Positions 18,056 to 28,489 are shown, counted from the stretch's first letter. The stretch: DNA of 64,000 nt from Acinetobacter puyangensis (GCF_900096995.1 NZ_OANT01000003.1:1-64000); one strand, 5' to 3'. The notes: generated by a model not told the origin, from the letters alone. Translations and numbers: made by a program.

Positions 18056-19411
18056 ATGAGTCAAAGTATCTGGATTCAAAATCCGCTAGCAATTTTTACT
18101 GCCAACGATCTGGATGCCCGTGGTGGGCTTGTGGTCGAACAGGGCAGGATTAAGGAGCTGATTGCCTTGGGGCAGCAGCCTTCCCAACCTTATGATCAAA
18201 TCTATAACGCCCGTGATGACGTGATTATTCCGGGCTTGATTAATAGCCATCATCATTTTTATCAAACCTTAACTCGTGCATGGAAACCTGTGGTCAATGT
18301 ACCCTTATTTCCGTGGCTGGTGAATTTGTATCCGGTCTGGGCAAAACTTACACCGGAGCAATTGCATCTGGCGACGCAGGTTGCATTGGCAGAGTTGTCC
18401 ATGTCCGGTTGTACCTTTGCGGCAGATCATCATTATCTATTTCCACAACAACTGACCGATGCCATTGATATTCAGGTACAGGCTGCCCGTGATTTGGGTG
18501 TACGGGTCATGTTAACTCGTGGCTCCATGAGTCTGGGTAAAGATCAGGGTGGTTTACCGCCGCAGCATACGGTGCAGGATATGGAAGTGATCTTGCAGGA
18601 CAGTGCTCGTCTGGTCAATCAATATCATCAACGTGGTGAAGGTGCGATGGTCAATATTGCATTGGCACCATGTTCACCTTTTTCTGTTACCCGGGAAATT
18701 ATGCAGGCCAGTGCAGATCTGGCAGCGCAATTAGATGTGCGTCTGCATACGCATTTGGCCGAAACCATTGATGAAGAAAATTTCTGTTTGAAGATGTTTG
18801 GCTTGCGTACTGTGGATTATCTGGAAAGCGTCGGTTGGCTAAATTCCCGGACATGGCTGGCACATGGCATTCATTTTAATGCCGAGGAAATTGCGCGTCT
18901 GGGTGCGAATGGCGTGGGGATTTGTCATTGTCCTTATTCCAATATGCGTTTGGCATCGGGAATTTGTGCGACGCTGGATTTATTGCAAGCGGGTGCCAAT
19001 GTGGGCTTAGGTGTAGATGGTTCAGCATCGGCGGATGCGTCAAATCTGATTTTGGAAGCACGACAGGCCATGTATTTACAACGATTAAAATATGGTGCTG
19101 AAGCGATTACACCGGAATTTGCCTTAACACTAGCCACCACGGGTTCGGCGAAATTGTTGGGTCGCGCGCATGATTTGGGGCAAATTGCCGAAGGCTATCA
19201 GGCTGATTTGGCTTTTTATCGTCTGGACGAATTACGTTTTTCTGGTAGCCATGATCCGATCTCGGCATTATTGCTTTGTGGTGCAGATCAGGCACAGCAT
19301 GTCATGGTACAAGGTGAATGGATTGTGAAGGATCGAGAGTTGCAAACGCTTGATATTGAGCGTTTACAAGCATTGCATCAGGAACAGGCGAAAAAACTTT
19401 TGGCTGCTTGA
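18056..19411 (+). CDS. 8-oxoguanine deaminase (amidohydrolase)
   Basis: Zinc amidohydrolase that deaminates 8-oxoguanine to urate, removing an oxidised base from the nucleotide pool. The metal-binding HHH sits in GLINSHHHFYQTLTRAW (residues 65-67), followed by VPLFPWLVNLYP, HTHLAET, WLAHGIHF and the aspartate in GLGVDGSASADASN. This combination is what I know of the 8-oxoguanine deaminase group, distinct from cytosine or guanine deaminases. The frame opens at a TTG (18044), but TTGGAGA there is the ribosome site of the ATG at 18056, giving 451 residues. A 325-nt spacer upstream holds only the tex terminator and no recognisable riboswitch. Confidence 0.85.
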   Translation: MSQSIWIQNPLAIFTANDLDARGGLVVEQGRIKELIALGQQPSQPYDQIYNARDDVIIPGLINSHHHFYQTLTRAWKPVVNVPLFPWLVNLYPVWAKLTPEQLHLATQVALAELSMSGCTFAADHHYLFPQQLTDAIDIQVQAARDLGVRVMLTRGSMSLGKDQGGLPPQHTVQDMEVILQDSARLVNQYHQRGEGAMVNIALAPCSPFSVTREIMQASADLAAQLDVRLHTHLAETIDEENFCLKMFGLRTVDYLESVGWLNSRTWLAHGIHFNAEEIARLGANGVGICHCPYSNMRLASGICATLDLLQAGANVGLGVDGSASADASNLILEARQAMYLQRLKYGAEAITPEFALTLATTGSAKLLGRAHDLGQIAEGYQADLAFYRLDELRFSGSHDPISALLLCGADQAQHVMVQGEWIVKDRELQTLDIERLQALHQEQAKKLLAA

Positions 19412-19471
19412 TGTTGCTGATAGCAATGATAATGAGTTTAAAAAATTTAGAGAAAAAATACAAAGCTAGAG

Positions 19472-19500
19472 AACAGCCGCAAATGCCAGATGCGGCTGTT
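19472..19500. terminator. Hairpin between convergent genes
   Basis: AACAGCCGCA (19472-19481) and TGCGGCTGTT (19491-19500) are perfect arms between the ends of the deaminase and the SDR. The following T run is short, so terminator strength is uncertain. Confidence 0.6.
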
Positions 19501-19509
19501 TGATTGGAA

Positions 19510-20265
19510 TCAACGTGTGGTATAACCACCATTGGCAAAAATGGTTTGTCCGGTAATCCACCAGCCATCGGTCACCAGAAAACGGACCAGCGGCTCGATG
19601 TCTTCAATTTTGGTCAGACCGCCTAGGGCCGAGGCAGATTTATGGTAGGCAACAGCTTCTGGTGCTTCCTGTCCGTAAAAGAATGGCGTATCCATCGGAC
19701 CGGGTGCAACAGCCGTCACGGAAATTTTACGGTCACCAAATTCTTTGGAGGCGGCACGGGTATAGTGTTCAACTGGAGCTTTTAAACCTTCATAAGTTGA
19801 ATATAATCCGGTATATGCCGCAAGTAAACTGGTGACAATCGAGCAAATCTTGCCATGTTCATTGAGATTTTTACCTGCCGACTGAATAAAGAAATAGGCA
19901 ATTTTATTGTTAATCACATCCATCTGGTCAAATTCTTGTTCGGTGGTTTCGACAAATGGCTTTTTCAGGACACGGCCAACGGTATTAATGGCGATATCCA
20001 CACCGCCAAATTGTTGTTTGGCCAGCGTGAATAAGTTTTCAATTTCGGCAATATCAGATAAATCGGCCTGTACCAGAATGGCTTTTGCGCCTAAGTCCTG
20101 TACCACCTGTAGGGTTTCTTCAGCTTGTGCCTGCGTTGCCGCACTATTGTAATGAATGACCAGATTGGCGCATTGTTTGGCAAACTGGCGTGAAATCAGA
20201 CCACCCAGATTTTTGGCACCGCCAGTAATCACCACAGTTTTATCTTTTAAGCTATGTTGTGACAT
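19510..20265 (-). CDS. SDR family oxidoreductase
   Basis: NAD(P)-dependent short-chain dehydrogenase of 251 residues. The Rossmann motif is VITGGAKNLGGLISRQFA, NAG-like INTVGR follows, and the catalytic Ser-Tyr-Lys appears as SIVTSLLAAYTGLYSTYEGLKAPVEHY with YxxxK in a YEGLK context. The C-terminus GGYTTR is typical. It is divergent from the LysR gene at 20432, which probably controls it. Substrate unknown. Confidence 0.85.
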   Translation of the reverse strand: MSQHSLKDKTVVITGGAKNLGGLISRQFAKQCANLVIHYNSAATQAQAEETLQVVQDLGAKAILVQADLSDIAEIENLFTLAKQQFGGVDIAINTVGRVLKKPFVETTEQEFDQMDVINNKIAYFFIQSAGKNLNEHGKICSIVTSLLAAYTGLYSTYEGLKAPVEHYTRAASKEFGDRKISVTAVAPGPMDTPFFYGQEAPEAVAYHKSASALGGLTKIEDIEPLVRFLVTDGWWITGQTIFANGGYTTR

Positions 20266-20431
20266 GTTTATTCCTCATCATTATTGATTTGATGGTTTGA
20301 TCTTAGAGCAGTTTATTTATTTGAAATAGGTGATAAGATCAAACAGATTGTTCGAAAAAGTTGAATAATCTAAAGTCAGAAAATAGAAAAATCGCAAGAG
20401 CTAACAAGAGCTAAAGCGCAGGATAAGGCCA

Positions 20432-21340
20432 ATGGATAAAATTGAACGTTTAAGGATTTTTTGTCTGGTGGCAGATAAACAGTCATTTGCTCAGGTTGCT
20501 CAGCAAATGAGTTTGCCCCGTTCTACCATTACCTATGCGATTCAGTCGCTAGAAAAAGAATATGAGGTGTTGCTGTTTTATCGGACCACGCGAAAGGTTT
20601 CCTTAACCCATGAAGGCAGCTTGTTTTATGATGAGGCGATGCGATTGATTACACAACTAAAGGAGCTGAATCGGTTTAAATATCAAATTCGCCATCAACA
20701 GGGTAAGATCAGTATCGGTTTGCCCAAACGTATGGCAACACAAATTTTAATTCCACATTTATCTGAATTTTATCAAGATTATCCACAGGTTAAAATTCTC
20801 TTAAATGGCAATGATGATTTTTCCAATTTAATTGAACAACAACTGGATTGTGTGGTACGGGTCGGGCAGGTTCAGGACGAATATTTATTACAACGTTCAA
20901 TCGGCAATATCAAACTGGTCACGCTAGTCGCACCCACATATATTCAACAGTATGGTAAGCCGGAAGATTTACAGCAGATGGAACAGCATTTTGCGGTAGA
21001 TTATCATGTTGCTCGAAATTATGCCGAATATAGTCATCTGGAGTTTGAGGGGCAGCGCATTAAAGTGCCATATCAATTATTGGTTGAAAACACGGAAGCC
21101 TATTTACAGGCAGGATTAGCTGGTTTAGGAATTATTCAGATTCCGGCATTTGATGCACAGTATTATCTTGACAGTGGTCAACTCATCGAAATATTTCAGG
21201 AGATTGCACCGATATTTTTACCGGTAAATATTCTACTGAATGATCGTAAATATCGCCCACAATATTTTCAGGCTTTTATTGACTGGCTGGAAAACTTACT
21301 TAAACAGCAGTTTTCCAGCCTTAGTATAGAATCAAGGTAG
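20432..21340 (+). CDS. LysR family transcriptional regulator
   Basis: A 302-residue LysR regulator. The N-terminal helix-turn-helix is LRIFCLVADKQSFAQVAQQMSLPRSTITYAIQSLEKEY, followed by a substrate-binding domain of the CrgA-type group (GKISIGLPKRMATQILIPHL). It is divergent from the SDR gene, with 166 nt between starts, the usual LysR/target arrangement. It belongs to a different branch from the three LysR proteins further right. It ends 4 nt before the convergent uvrA stop. Confidence 0.9.
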   Translation: MDKIERLRIFCLVADKQSFAQVAQQMSLPRSTITYAIQSLEKEYEVLLFYRTTRKVSLTHEGSLFYDEAMRLITQLKELNRFKYQIRHQQGKISIGLPKRMATQILIPHLSEFYQDYPQVKILLNGNDDFSNLIEQQLDCVVRVGQVQDEYLLQRSIGNIKLVTLVAPTYIQQYGKPEDLQQMEQHFAVDYHVARNYAEYSHLEFEGQRIKVPYQLLVENTEAYLQAGLAGLGIIQIPAFDAQYYLDSGQLIEIFQEIAPIFLPVNILLNDRKYRPQYFQAFIDWLENLLKQQFSSLSIESR

Positions 21341-21344
21341 CGGA

Positions 21345-24179
21345 TTATTTCGCAAGCATTGGTTTTAAGAACTTACCGGTAAAGGAAGCTTCCACTTCTG
21401 CCACTTGTTCCGGTGTACCTTCTGCAATGATTTGTCCACCACCGGAACCACCTTCCGGACCTAAATCAACAATCCAGTCCGCGGTTTTAATCACGTCCAG
21501 ATTATGCTCAATCACCACAATGGTATTCCCTTTTTCACGCAAGGCATGCAGGATATCCAGCAGTTTGGCAATGTCATGAAAATGTAGACCGGTGGTCGGT
21601 TCATCTAACACATACAGGGTTTTGCCGGTATCTCGTTTGGCCAGTTCACGTGCCAGTTTGACCCGTTGTGCTTCACCACCGGATAAGGTCGTTGCTGCCT
21701 GTCCGAGTTTAATATAGCCCAAACCGACATCCATCAGGGTTTCTAAGCGACGGTGAATCACTGGAATGGCATTAAAAAATTCTGCGGCATCTTCTACAGT
21801 CATACTGAGCACATCAGAAATGTTTTTGCCCTTGTAATTGACTTCCAGTGTTTCGCGGTTGTAGCGTTTGCCATGACAGACATCGCAGGGCACATACATG
21901 TCCGGCAAAAAGTGCATAGCGACCTTGATCATGCCGTCACCTTCACAAGCCTCACAGCGGCCACCCTTGACATTAAAGGAGAATCGGCCTGCATTGTAGC
22001 CACGTGCCCGTGCTTCGGGTGTTTGTGCAAACAATTCACGAATCGGGGTAAATAATCCGGTATAAGTGGCTGGATTTGAACGTGGGGTACGGCCAATCGG
22101 ACTTTGGTCAATATCAACCACTTTATCAAGATATTGCAGCCCTTCAATGCCATCGAACTTTTCCGCCGTCAATGTTGTTGCACCATTGAGCTGGGTTAAT
22201 GCCAGTGGTAATAATGTACGGTTAATCAGTGTGGATTTACCGGAACCGGAAACACCGGTAATACAGGTCATTACACCTGTGGGTAAGGTCAGATTAACAT
22301 TTTTCAGATTATGGCCACGCGCGCCAGTCAGGACAAGTTTTTCATCCGGATGCGGCGAAGTTTTGCGTTGCTCAGGTACTGCGATTTTAAGCTTACCGGA
22401 TAAATATTGCCCGGTCAGCGAGTTTTTATTCTTCGCCAGTTCTTTGGCTGTCCCTTCGGCAATGACCTGACCGCCATGTACACCAGCACCTGGACCAATA
22501 TCAATAATCAGGTCTGCGGCACGAATGGCATCTTCATCATGTTCAACCACCAGTACGGTGTTGCCCAAATCACGCAGACGAATCAGGGTTTGTAACAGGC
22601 GATCATTATCACGCTGATGCAGACCGATTGATGGTTCATCCAGCACATACATCACGCCCATCAAGCCTGCACCAATTTGTGAAGCCAAACGGATACGCTG
22701 TGCTTCACCACCTGACAATGTTTCGGCAGAACGCGCCAGACTGAGATAATTCAGACCAACACTGACCAGAAAGTGCAAACGTTCACGAATTTCCTTAAAA
22801 ATTTTGTCGGCAACTTCGCCTTTTGCACCCTCAAGTTTGATCTGTTGATAATAATTTTCGGCATCGCCAATCGACATCTGGGTAATATTTGCAATGGTTT
22901 TATCCAGTACCCGCACATGACGGGCAATTTCATTGAGGCGTGAACCTTCGCATTCGCTACATGCAGCATTGGATAGATACTGTGCCAGATCATCACGCAC
23001 ATAATTACTTTCGGTTTCACGGTAACGTCGTTCCAGATAAGGTAATACACCTTCAAAAGGCATTACCCGATTGTGTCTGCGACCACGTTCATCAATATAG
23101 GATAAGTCGATTTTTTCCTTACCCGAACCTTGTAAAATGATTTTTTGCTGTGCCTTGTTCAGTTCATGCCAAGGTTGATCCAGTGCAATGTCAAAATGAT
23201 CGGTAACTTTTTGCAGCATGGCATAATAATACGGACGCTGACGATCCCAGCCACGAATTGCGCCCTGACTCATGGACAGTTCTGGATTGGGAATAATTTT
23301 TTCTGGGCTGAAATGACTGCGTGTCCCCAGACCGTCACATACCGGACAGGCACCAAAAGGATTGTTAAAGGAAAATAAGCGCGGTTCCAGTTCGGCAACG
23401 GCACGATCACATTTTGGACAGCTATGTTTGGCCGAAAAAATACGATCCGGTTTTTCACCATCCATAAAGGATAAAATCGCCAGATCACTGCCTAAACGTA
23501 ATGCAGTTTCAAAGGATTCGGCAATACGGTTACCCAGATCGTCACGAATTTTAAAGCGATCGACCACCACTTCAATACTATGTTTTTTATTTTTATCTAG
23601 TTCAGGCGGATTATCGATATCAATAATTTCGCCATCAACACGGGCACGTACAAAACCCTGACCCTGTAATTTATCAAACAGGGCACTATATTCACCTTTA
23701 CGCTCACGTACCACAGGGCCAAACAGCATAATTGCTGTGCCTTCCGGCAAAGCCTTGACCTCATCGACCATTTCCGAAACAGTCTGCGCCACCATCGGTA
23801 AATCATGTTCTGGACAATATGGTGTCCCAACCCGGGCATAGAGTAGACGTAAATAATCGTAGATTTCGGTAATGGTACCGACAGTAGAACGCGGGTTATG
23901 GCTGGTCGACTTTTGTTCAATGGCAATGGCCGGACTTAAACCTTCGATGGAATCGACATCGGGTTTTTCCATTTGTGACAGGAATTGACGGGCATAGGCA
24001 GATAATGATTCGACATAACGACGCTGACCTTCGGCATAGAGCGTATCAAAGGCCAGTGAAGATTTCCCCGAACCGGATAAGCCGGTAATCACGACAAACT
24101 TATCACGGGGAATGTCCAAAGAGATATTTTTTAAATTATGAGTACGTGCGCCACGAATACGAATATAACTTTGGCTCAT
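21345..24179 (-). CDS. uvrA: Excinuclease ABC subunit UvrA
   Basis: Damage-recognition ATPase of nucleotide excision repair, acting as a dimer with UvrB. Two ABC ATPase modules are visible, with Walker A sequences [14 protein letters not shown] and [11 protein letters not shown], signature motifs [16 protein letters not shown] and [15 protein letters not shown], and zinc-finger cysteine pairs ([28 protein letters not shown]). At 944 residues it is full length. It is a single gene, divergent from the GNAT gene. Confidence 0.97.
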   Translation of the reverse strand: MSQSYIRIRGARTHNLKNISLDIPRDKFVVITGLSGSGKSSLAFDTLYAEGQRRYVESLSAYARQFLSQMEKPDVDSIEGLSPAIAIEQKSTSHNPRSTVGTITEIYDYLRLLYARVGTPYCPEHDLPMVAQTVSEMVDEVKALPEGTAIMLFGPVVRERKGEYSALFDKLQGQGFVRARVDGEIIDIDNPPELDKNKKHSIEVVVDRFKIRDDLGNRIAESFETALRLGSDLAILSFMDGEKPDRIFSAKHSCPKCDRAVAELEPRLFSFNNPFGACPVCDGLGTRSHFSPEKIIPNPELSMSQGAIRGWDRQRPYYYAMLQKVTDHFDIALDQPWHELNKAQQKIILQGSGKEKIDLSYIDERGRRHNRVMPFEGVLPYLERRYRETESNYVRDDLAQYLSNAACSECEGSRLNEIARHVRVLDKTIANITQMSIGDAENYYQQIKLEGAKGEVADKIFKEIRERLHFLVSVGLNYLSLARSAETLSGGEAQRIRLASQIGAGLMGVMYVLDEPSIGLHQRDNDRLLQTLIRLRDLGNTVLVVEHDEDAIRAADLIIDIGPGAGVHGGQVIAEGTAKELAKNKNSLTGQYLSGKLKIAVPEQRKTSPHPDEKLVLTGARGHNLKNVNLTLPTGVMTCITGVSGSGKSTLINRTLLPLALTQLNGATTLTAEKFDGIEGLQYLDKVVDIDQSPIGRTPRSNPATYTGLFTPIRELFAQTPEARARGYNAGRFSFNVKGGRCEACEGDGMIKVAMHFLPDMYVPCDVCHGKRYNRETLEVNYKGKNISDVLSMTVEDAAEFFNAIPVIHRRLETLMDVGLGYIKLGQAATTLSGGEAQRVKLARELAKRDTGKTLYVLDEPTTGLHFHDIAKLLDILHALREKGNTIVVIEHNLDVIKTADWIVDLGPEGGSGGGQIIAEGTPEQVAEVEASFTGKFLKPMLAK

Positions 24180-24272
24180 TCGGGAGAATCCTATTTTTTA
24201 TGAAGGCGAAAAACTCTATGATATATGGAGATGAATTTGCATTGTTCAAGTGAGATTGTAACTGAGGGTGGG

Positions 24273-24734
24273 ATGAAAATGTTAGAGATTAAAGAATTAA
24301 GTACAATCCGTTTCGAGCAGTGGCTTGCCTTATGGAAAGCTTATTTGGCTTTTTATCATGCAACTTTTCAACAGGAAATTGCCGAATTTACATGGCACAG
24401 GTTGATTGCTTCTAACAAAGACAATATGTATGGTTTTGCTGCAATTGATGGTGATCAGGTGGTAGGGATCGTGCATGTGATTGAACACGATAGTTGCTGG
24501 ACACAACAGCCTTATGCTTACTTGCAGGATTTATATGTCATTACTGATGTGCGTGGTCAAGGTGTTGGACGTGCATTGATTGAGCAGGTTTATCGTGTGA
24601 CCGCAGAACGAGGTTGCGATAGAGTGGTGTGGTTAACGCAGGAAAGCAATTTAACCGCACAACGACTCTATGACAATATAGCTGTGAAAACGGGTTTTAT
24701 TCAGTATAAAAAAGCATTACAGGATATGAATTAA
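24273..24734 (+). CDS. GNAT family N-acetyltransferase
   Basis: Acetyl-CoA-dependent N-acyltransferase of about 154 residues. The acetyl-CoA loop is LYVITDVRGQGVGRALIEQV, and WLTQESNLTAQRLYDNIAVKTGFIQYKK is the standard C-terminal motif. The frame is open from 24225, but the family-like N-terminus starts at the ATGs at 24273/24279, preceded by GAGGGTGGG. Substrate unknown. Confidence 0.8.
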   Translation: MKMLEIKELSTIRFEQWLALWKAYLAFYHATFQQEIAEFTWHRLIASNKDNMYGFAAIDGDQVVGIVHVIEHDSCWTQQPYAYLQDLYVITDVRGQGVGRALIEQVYRVTAERGCDRVVWLTQESNLTAQRLYDNIAVKTGFIQYKKALQDMN

Positions 24735-24744
24735 CTCATTGGGG

Positions 24745-26112
24745 CTAAACTACTTTTTGCCCTTCGACCCAGACTTCAATGATATTTTGGCGTTCGGTGT
24801 TATAGATGATTTTTTGCAGGATATCCTCAGGGCGATCATCCGGCCAGATTTTTAAATTACTGTGTGGATGCTGGGTATCAATCACCATGACATCAAAATA
24901 AAAATCTTCGCGAATCTGGCCAATCGCTAAATCAAGCGCAATGCCGCCACCTGCACTGGCCAGCCAGAATGCTTCCTTATAACTGATCGCTGCTTCTTGG
25001 GTGCCGCGCTGTCCTGCCTCAATGCCGCCATCAACCCCATCCTGTAAGGCTTTACTGGCAGTGATGGCGTGCTGACAGGCATTAAATAAAGATGGACTAT
25101 GTCCACCAGCGACATCTGTGCCGAGTCCGATATGAAGCTGTTGTTCGAGGGCACGTCTTAAAGGAAAAACGCAATTGGCAAAATAAAAATTGGACAGCGG
25201 GCAATGGGCGATTCCGGCTTGTTGCTGCTTGATCAGGGAAAAATCTTCTTGGGTGATTTTATTACTATGCGCCAGAATGGTTTTACGGCTAAGTAAACCA
25301 AAATCGTTTAAGGTGGCAGTATCAGTTTTGCCATAACGATCCAAGCCGTATTGATGTGCCCAATCACTTTCAGAACAATGGGTTTGGACATGGCAATCTG
25401 TATCTTGTGCAATTTCGCCTAAACCTTGCAACATGGTATCGCTACAGGACGGAATAAAACGTGGCGTGATCACTGGCTGCACCCGCTGCGTTTCATTTTG
25501 TGGCAATTGACGTACCGCTTCAATAAAGTCCCGGACTTCCTGCAAGGCTTGTTGTGTATCTGTTTCGATATAATCTTCGGGACATTGTTCTGGATTATCC
25601 ATACTCACCTTACCGATTAAGGCACGCTGACCTTTTTGCAGGCAGATTCTGGCCAGTTCCAGACTCGCTGGGGTATGAATAGAAGAAAAATATAAAACTG
25701 TTGTGGTGCCATTGGCCAACAAGGTTGTGACCATATCTTGATAAATCGGACGGGCAAATTCGACACTGGCATATTTCTTTTCCAATGGGAAGGTATGTTG
25801 TTGTAACCAGTCCGCTAAAGGCAAATCCAGTGCTTTACCCAGTTGAGGCCATTGTGGGGCATGTAAATGTAAATCGACAAAGCCGGGGAGTAGGTAATGA
25901 TGCTCCGGATATTGAATCAGGGTAAATTGTTTAAATAGTGCTCGATAGCTGTCGTATAATGCATCATCATGGTGAATAATGCGGATAATTTTGCCATTCT
26001 TGCCGATACATAACAGCGCCTGTGGATAAAATAAAATTTCCTGTGGAGAACTTGCAGTAAAAAAATTAGCCTGAATAACCAGTTGAATATCCGGTAAAAA
26101 AGATTGGTCCAT
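24745..26112 (-). CDS. guaD: Guanine deaminase
   Basis: Zinc amidohydrolase converting guanine to xanthine in purine salvage or degradation. Metal and substrate motifs: GFVDLHLHAPQWPQLGKALD, TQTHCSESDWAH-type HCSE, ILAHSNKI, HCPLSNFYFANCVFPLR and GLGTDVAGGHSPS. At 455 residues it fits the family. It ends 10 nt from the convergent GNAT gene. With the 8-oxoguanine deaminase at 18.1 kb, the window carries two related purine deaminases, though not in one operon. Confidence 0.9.
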   Translation of the reverse strand: MDQSFLPDIQLVIQANFFTASSPQEILFYPQALLCIGKNGKIIRIIHHDDALYDSYRALFKQFTLIQYPEHHYLLPGFVDLHLHAPQWPQLGKALDLPLADWLQQHTFPLEKKYASVEFARPIYQDMVTTLLANGTTTVLYFSSIHTPASLELARICLQKGQRALIGKVSMDNPEQCPEDYIETDTQQALQEVRDFIEAVRQLPQNETQRVQPVITPRFIPSCSDTMLQGLGEIAQDTDCHVQTHCSESDWAHQYGLDRYGKTDTATLNDFGLLSRKTILAHSNKITQEDFSLIKQQQAGIAHCPLSNFYFANCVFPLRRALEQQLHIGLGTDVAGGHSPSLFNACQHAITASKALQDGVDGGIEAGQRGTQEAAISYKEAFWLASAGGGIALDLAIGQIREDFYFDVMVIDTQHPHSNLKIWPDDRPEDILQKIIYNTERQNIIEVWVEGQKVV

Positions 26113-26148
26113 AGAACAATTTGTGCCTTTATTTTAGCAACGGAAGCC

Positions 26149-26419
26149 TAGGGGCTGTCGCCATTTAATCTATGGTTGCGACAATGGATATTTTTTAGGC
26201 GATACAAGGCATGAATAGTGAGATTTAGTCATTCTAAATGAACTATTCATAACGCAGTAGCGTCGAAAAATCTCCTTGTCCCGTAGGGTTGTGGCTAAAA
26301 TTCCCCCAAACTTCGTTATGAAACTTGACAAGGGAATAACCATTGCCTGCGTTTCATGCCTTGTTTGAAGAAATTTTAGCCTACAACGCAACCTATTTAT
26401 CAAATGATGACAGACCCTA
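26149..26419. repeat. MITE-like element with long terminal inverted repeats and TA flanks
   Basis: The left end (26149-26180, beginning TAGGGGCTGTCGCCATTTAA) and the reverse complement of the right end (26387-26419, beginning TAGGGTCTGTCATCATTTGA) match over about 32 nt with several differences. TA occurs at both outer edges, as a target duplication would. The interior has secondary inverted repeats (CAAGGCATGAA / TTCATGCCTTG) but no transposase. An 85-codon minus-strand frame across it is not considered a gene. Confidence 0.65.
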
Positions 26420-26543
26420 AACGCCATCGTATTAAAAAATTTTGTTTAAACGATTTAGTTTGGCTGCAATAATTGTTCCATTATTCAGGCTTTGATCTAT
26501 AGTTTTGTACAATCGATCCTCAACAATAAGAATGTTGAATGAT

Positions 26544-26918
26544 TTAGCACACCATGGAGTATTGATTTTCAAAAATTGAATCAATCTGCTCAAATGTGAT
26601 TGTGCGTTGGTCGGCATGATGTTTTCGTGCGTAATGATTGATTTCCAGCTCAAGACGTTCCAGAAATTGCACATAATTCTGCTCGAAATCTTCTAGATCA
26701 CGCAGATCGAAACGCGTGGGATGGTGGCAATTATAACGGCCAATAAAATCCAGCATTAAATCCTGAATATGGCGATTGGTATAATAAATTAAGTAAGTCG
26801 CTGCCGAACCACAATGCAAGCAGCCTTGTTCTAGATAGATTTCTTCATTATTCAGCCAACAGCATTGTAGTGTAAAGAATGCACGAATGGCTTCTGTACC
26901 TAGAGTTTGATGTTGCAT
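26544..26918 (-). CDS. Unrecognised small Cys-rich protein behind a Fur-like box
   Basis: About 124 residues from the ATG at 26918 (an in-frame start five codons earlier is possible). I do not recognise the family. It is soluble, with a cysteine-containing N-terminal half (LQCCWLNNEEIYLEQGCLHCGSAAT) including a CLHC pair, and a helical C-terminal half. A strong Fur-box-like sequence at 26972-26990 lies 54 nt upstream, so iron control is likely. CxxC plus other cysteines and histidines could bind metal or an Fe-S cluster, but that is inference. Confidence 0.7.
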   Translation of the reverse strand: MQHQTLGTEAIRAFFTLQCCWLNNEEIYLEQGCLHCGSAATYLIYYTNRHIQDLMLDFIGRYNCHHPTRFDLRDLEDFEQNYVQFLERLELEINHYARKHHADQRTITFEQIDSIFENQYSMVC

Positions 26919-26971
26919 GGGCATACCTCTCATTCTTATATGATGTCAATCTGACATAAAACCAAAAAATC

Positions 26972-26990
26972 AATAATGATTATCATTTAA
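26972..26990 (-). promoter_or_regulatory. Fur box
   Basis: AATAATGATTATCATTTAA matches the 19-bp Fur consensus GATAATGATAATCATTATC at about 14 of 19 positions, including an uninterrupted core ATAATGAT. It precedes the small Cys-rich gene and follows tenA. Confidence 0.65.
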
Positions 26991-27081
26991 TATTGTTAGA
27001 ATGCGCTATGCAACTTTAAAAATCAAGTCGGAAAAGGACAATTCTCAGGATTTAATGATCAAAAAATGCCTGTTTTTGTAT

Positions 27082-27756
27082 CTAAACGTGATCTAACCCA
27101 TCCCAGTTGCGTTGCTGATAAGCACTGTCCCAGAACAGCCATTCCAGTTTTGCTGCCATGGTGTATGCTGCATGCATTTTGGCAAGTGTATCGGCATCAC
27201 ATCGTGTAGCCACCAGGTCAATGGTACGAATCACATTACTCACCGCGGTATGAAATTCTTCTCCTGCATAAGTATCAATCCATGCTTGATACGGGTTATT
27301 GACAACTGATTTCTGCACAATTGCTCGCCCTACTTCTGCATAAATCCAGAAGCAGGGCAGCAATGCAGCCAGCACGATCGGATAGGCTTCACGCCATGCG
27401 GTTGCAGTTAGAAAAGTCGTATAGTGATGACAGGCCAGAGTCAACGGGGTACTTTCAAATTGTACTTTGCTGATACCAAAATCCTGCATAAATCCGTCAT
27501 GCAAACTGCGTTCCACCACAATAGCCACTTTGGCCGCTTCGGAAAACTGAATCACAGCATCGGCATCAAATGCTTTGGCCGCAGCAACTGCCAAGGCCCG
27601 ACCATAGGCAAGCAAATAATGGGCATCCTGGATCACGTAATGGCAAAAAACTTCCCGACTTAAACTGCCTTGTGCCAGTTCCTGATTAAAGGGTAAATTT
27701 AAGGTTGCTTGATATAAATCCAGATTACGTGCCCAAACATCCTGACTAAATGACAT
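27082..27756 (-). CDS. tenA: TenA family aminopyrimidine aminohydrolase / thiaminase II
   Basis: Hydrolase of thiamine salvage that releases the pyrimidine HMP from degraded thiamine. Family motifs: FCHYVIQDAHYLLAYGRAL, the probable nucleophile Cys in ALLPCFWIYAEVG, YAGEEFHTAVSNVI and the C-terminal KLEWLFWDSAYQQRNW. At 224 residues it is normal. No TPP riboswitch is visible in the 90-nt upstream spacer, and no other thiamine gene is nearby. Confidence 0.9.
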   Translation of the reverse strand: MSFSQDVWARNLDLYQATLNLPFNQELAQGSLSREVFCHYVIQDAHYLLAYGRALAVAAAKAFDADAVIQFSEAAKVAIVVERSLHDGFMQDFGISKVQFESTPLTLACHHYTTFLTATAWREAYPIVLAALLPCFWIYAEVGRAIVQKSVVNNPYQAWIDTYAGEEFHTAVSNVIRTIDLVATRCDADTLAKMHAAYTMAAKLEWLFWDSAYQQRNWDGLDHV

Positions 27757-27847
27757 GCGATGATACTTCCTTTTGTTGCTATTGACTTTGTCTAGTGTTC
27801 TAACATAATCCTGAATATTACTCTAGCTGACCTTTGGTGGGATCAAC

Positions 27848-28261
27848 ATGCAACAGGCAAAATATCATGGCAGTTGTTTATGCGGTGCAGTGCAATATGA
27901 ATTACTTGATGATTTCAATGACATTATTCAGTGCCATTGTCAGAAATGCCGCAAAGCGACTGGCACAGCATCTGCAACCAATGCACCTGTTCATAAAGAT
28001 ACCTTTAAACTTGTAAAAGGTGCAGCACAATTAAAAGCATTTGCTTCAAGTGCCAATGCCAAGCGTTATTTTTGTGGAGAATGTGGCAGTCCAGTCTATT
28101 CGGTAAAAGATACTGCACCAGAGATTTATCGTATACGTATCGGTTTGATTGATGAAGATATTCCACATCGTATTGCCAAACATGTTTTTGTCGGGTCAAA
28201 AGCCAATTGGGATCAGATTTTCGATGATGCCCCACAATTTGAAGATTTTCCTTCAACTTAA
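27848..28261 (+). CDS. GFA family protein (CENP-V/GFA domain)
   Basis: A 137-residue zinc-binding protein. The metal-binding cysteines are in YHGSCLCGAVQYEL, IIQCHCQKCRKATG and YFCGECGSPVYS. The family includes glutathione-dependent formaldehyde-activating enzyme, but most members, probably including this one, have unproven activity. It is divergent from tenA. Confidence 0.88.
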   Translation: MQQAKYHGSCLCGAVQYELLDDFNDIIQCHCQKCRKATGTASATNAPVHKDTFKLVKGAAQLKAFASSANAKRYFCGECGSPVYSVKDTAPEIYRIRIGLIDEDIPHRIAKHVFVGSKANWDQIFDDAPQFEDFPST

Positions 28262-28489
28262 TCATAGTATTAAAAAATTAAAAGAATATTATGTATTGTA
28301 TTCTACAGTCTAATAATTTTATTTGCCTAAATTTATAAATATTTTTCATTATAAAACACGCTACAATATTATTTGGAAAAGGCCTCGGATTTGCACTCAT
28401 TTAAATTATATGGTATTTTATATTAAAGTCATTAATTATTTTGTATAGAATTTTTTTGTAATTGAAGTATTATTTATAGTAAGAGTAAA

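Noticed and set aside
26170..26427. An 85-codon minus-strand reading frame
   Set aside because: It spans the whole inverted-repeat element including both ends, has no ribosome site and no protein-like pattern.
26432..26674. An 80-codon minus-strand frame
   Set aside because: It overlaps the Fur-box gene out of frame and begins inside it; no family features.
27757..27847. TPP riboswitch before tenA
   Set aside because: The spacer is short and lacks the conserved CTGAGA-type core.
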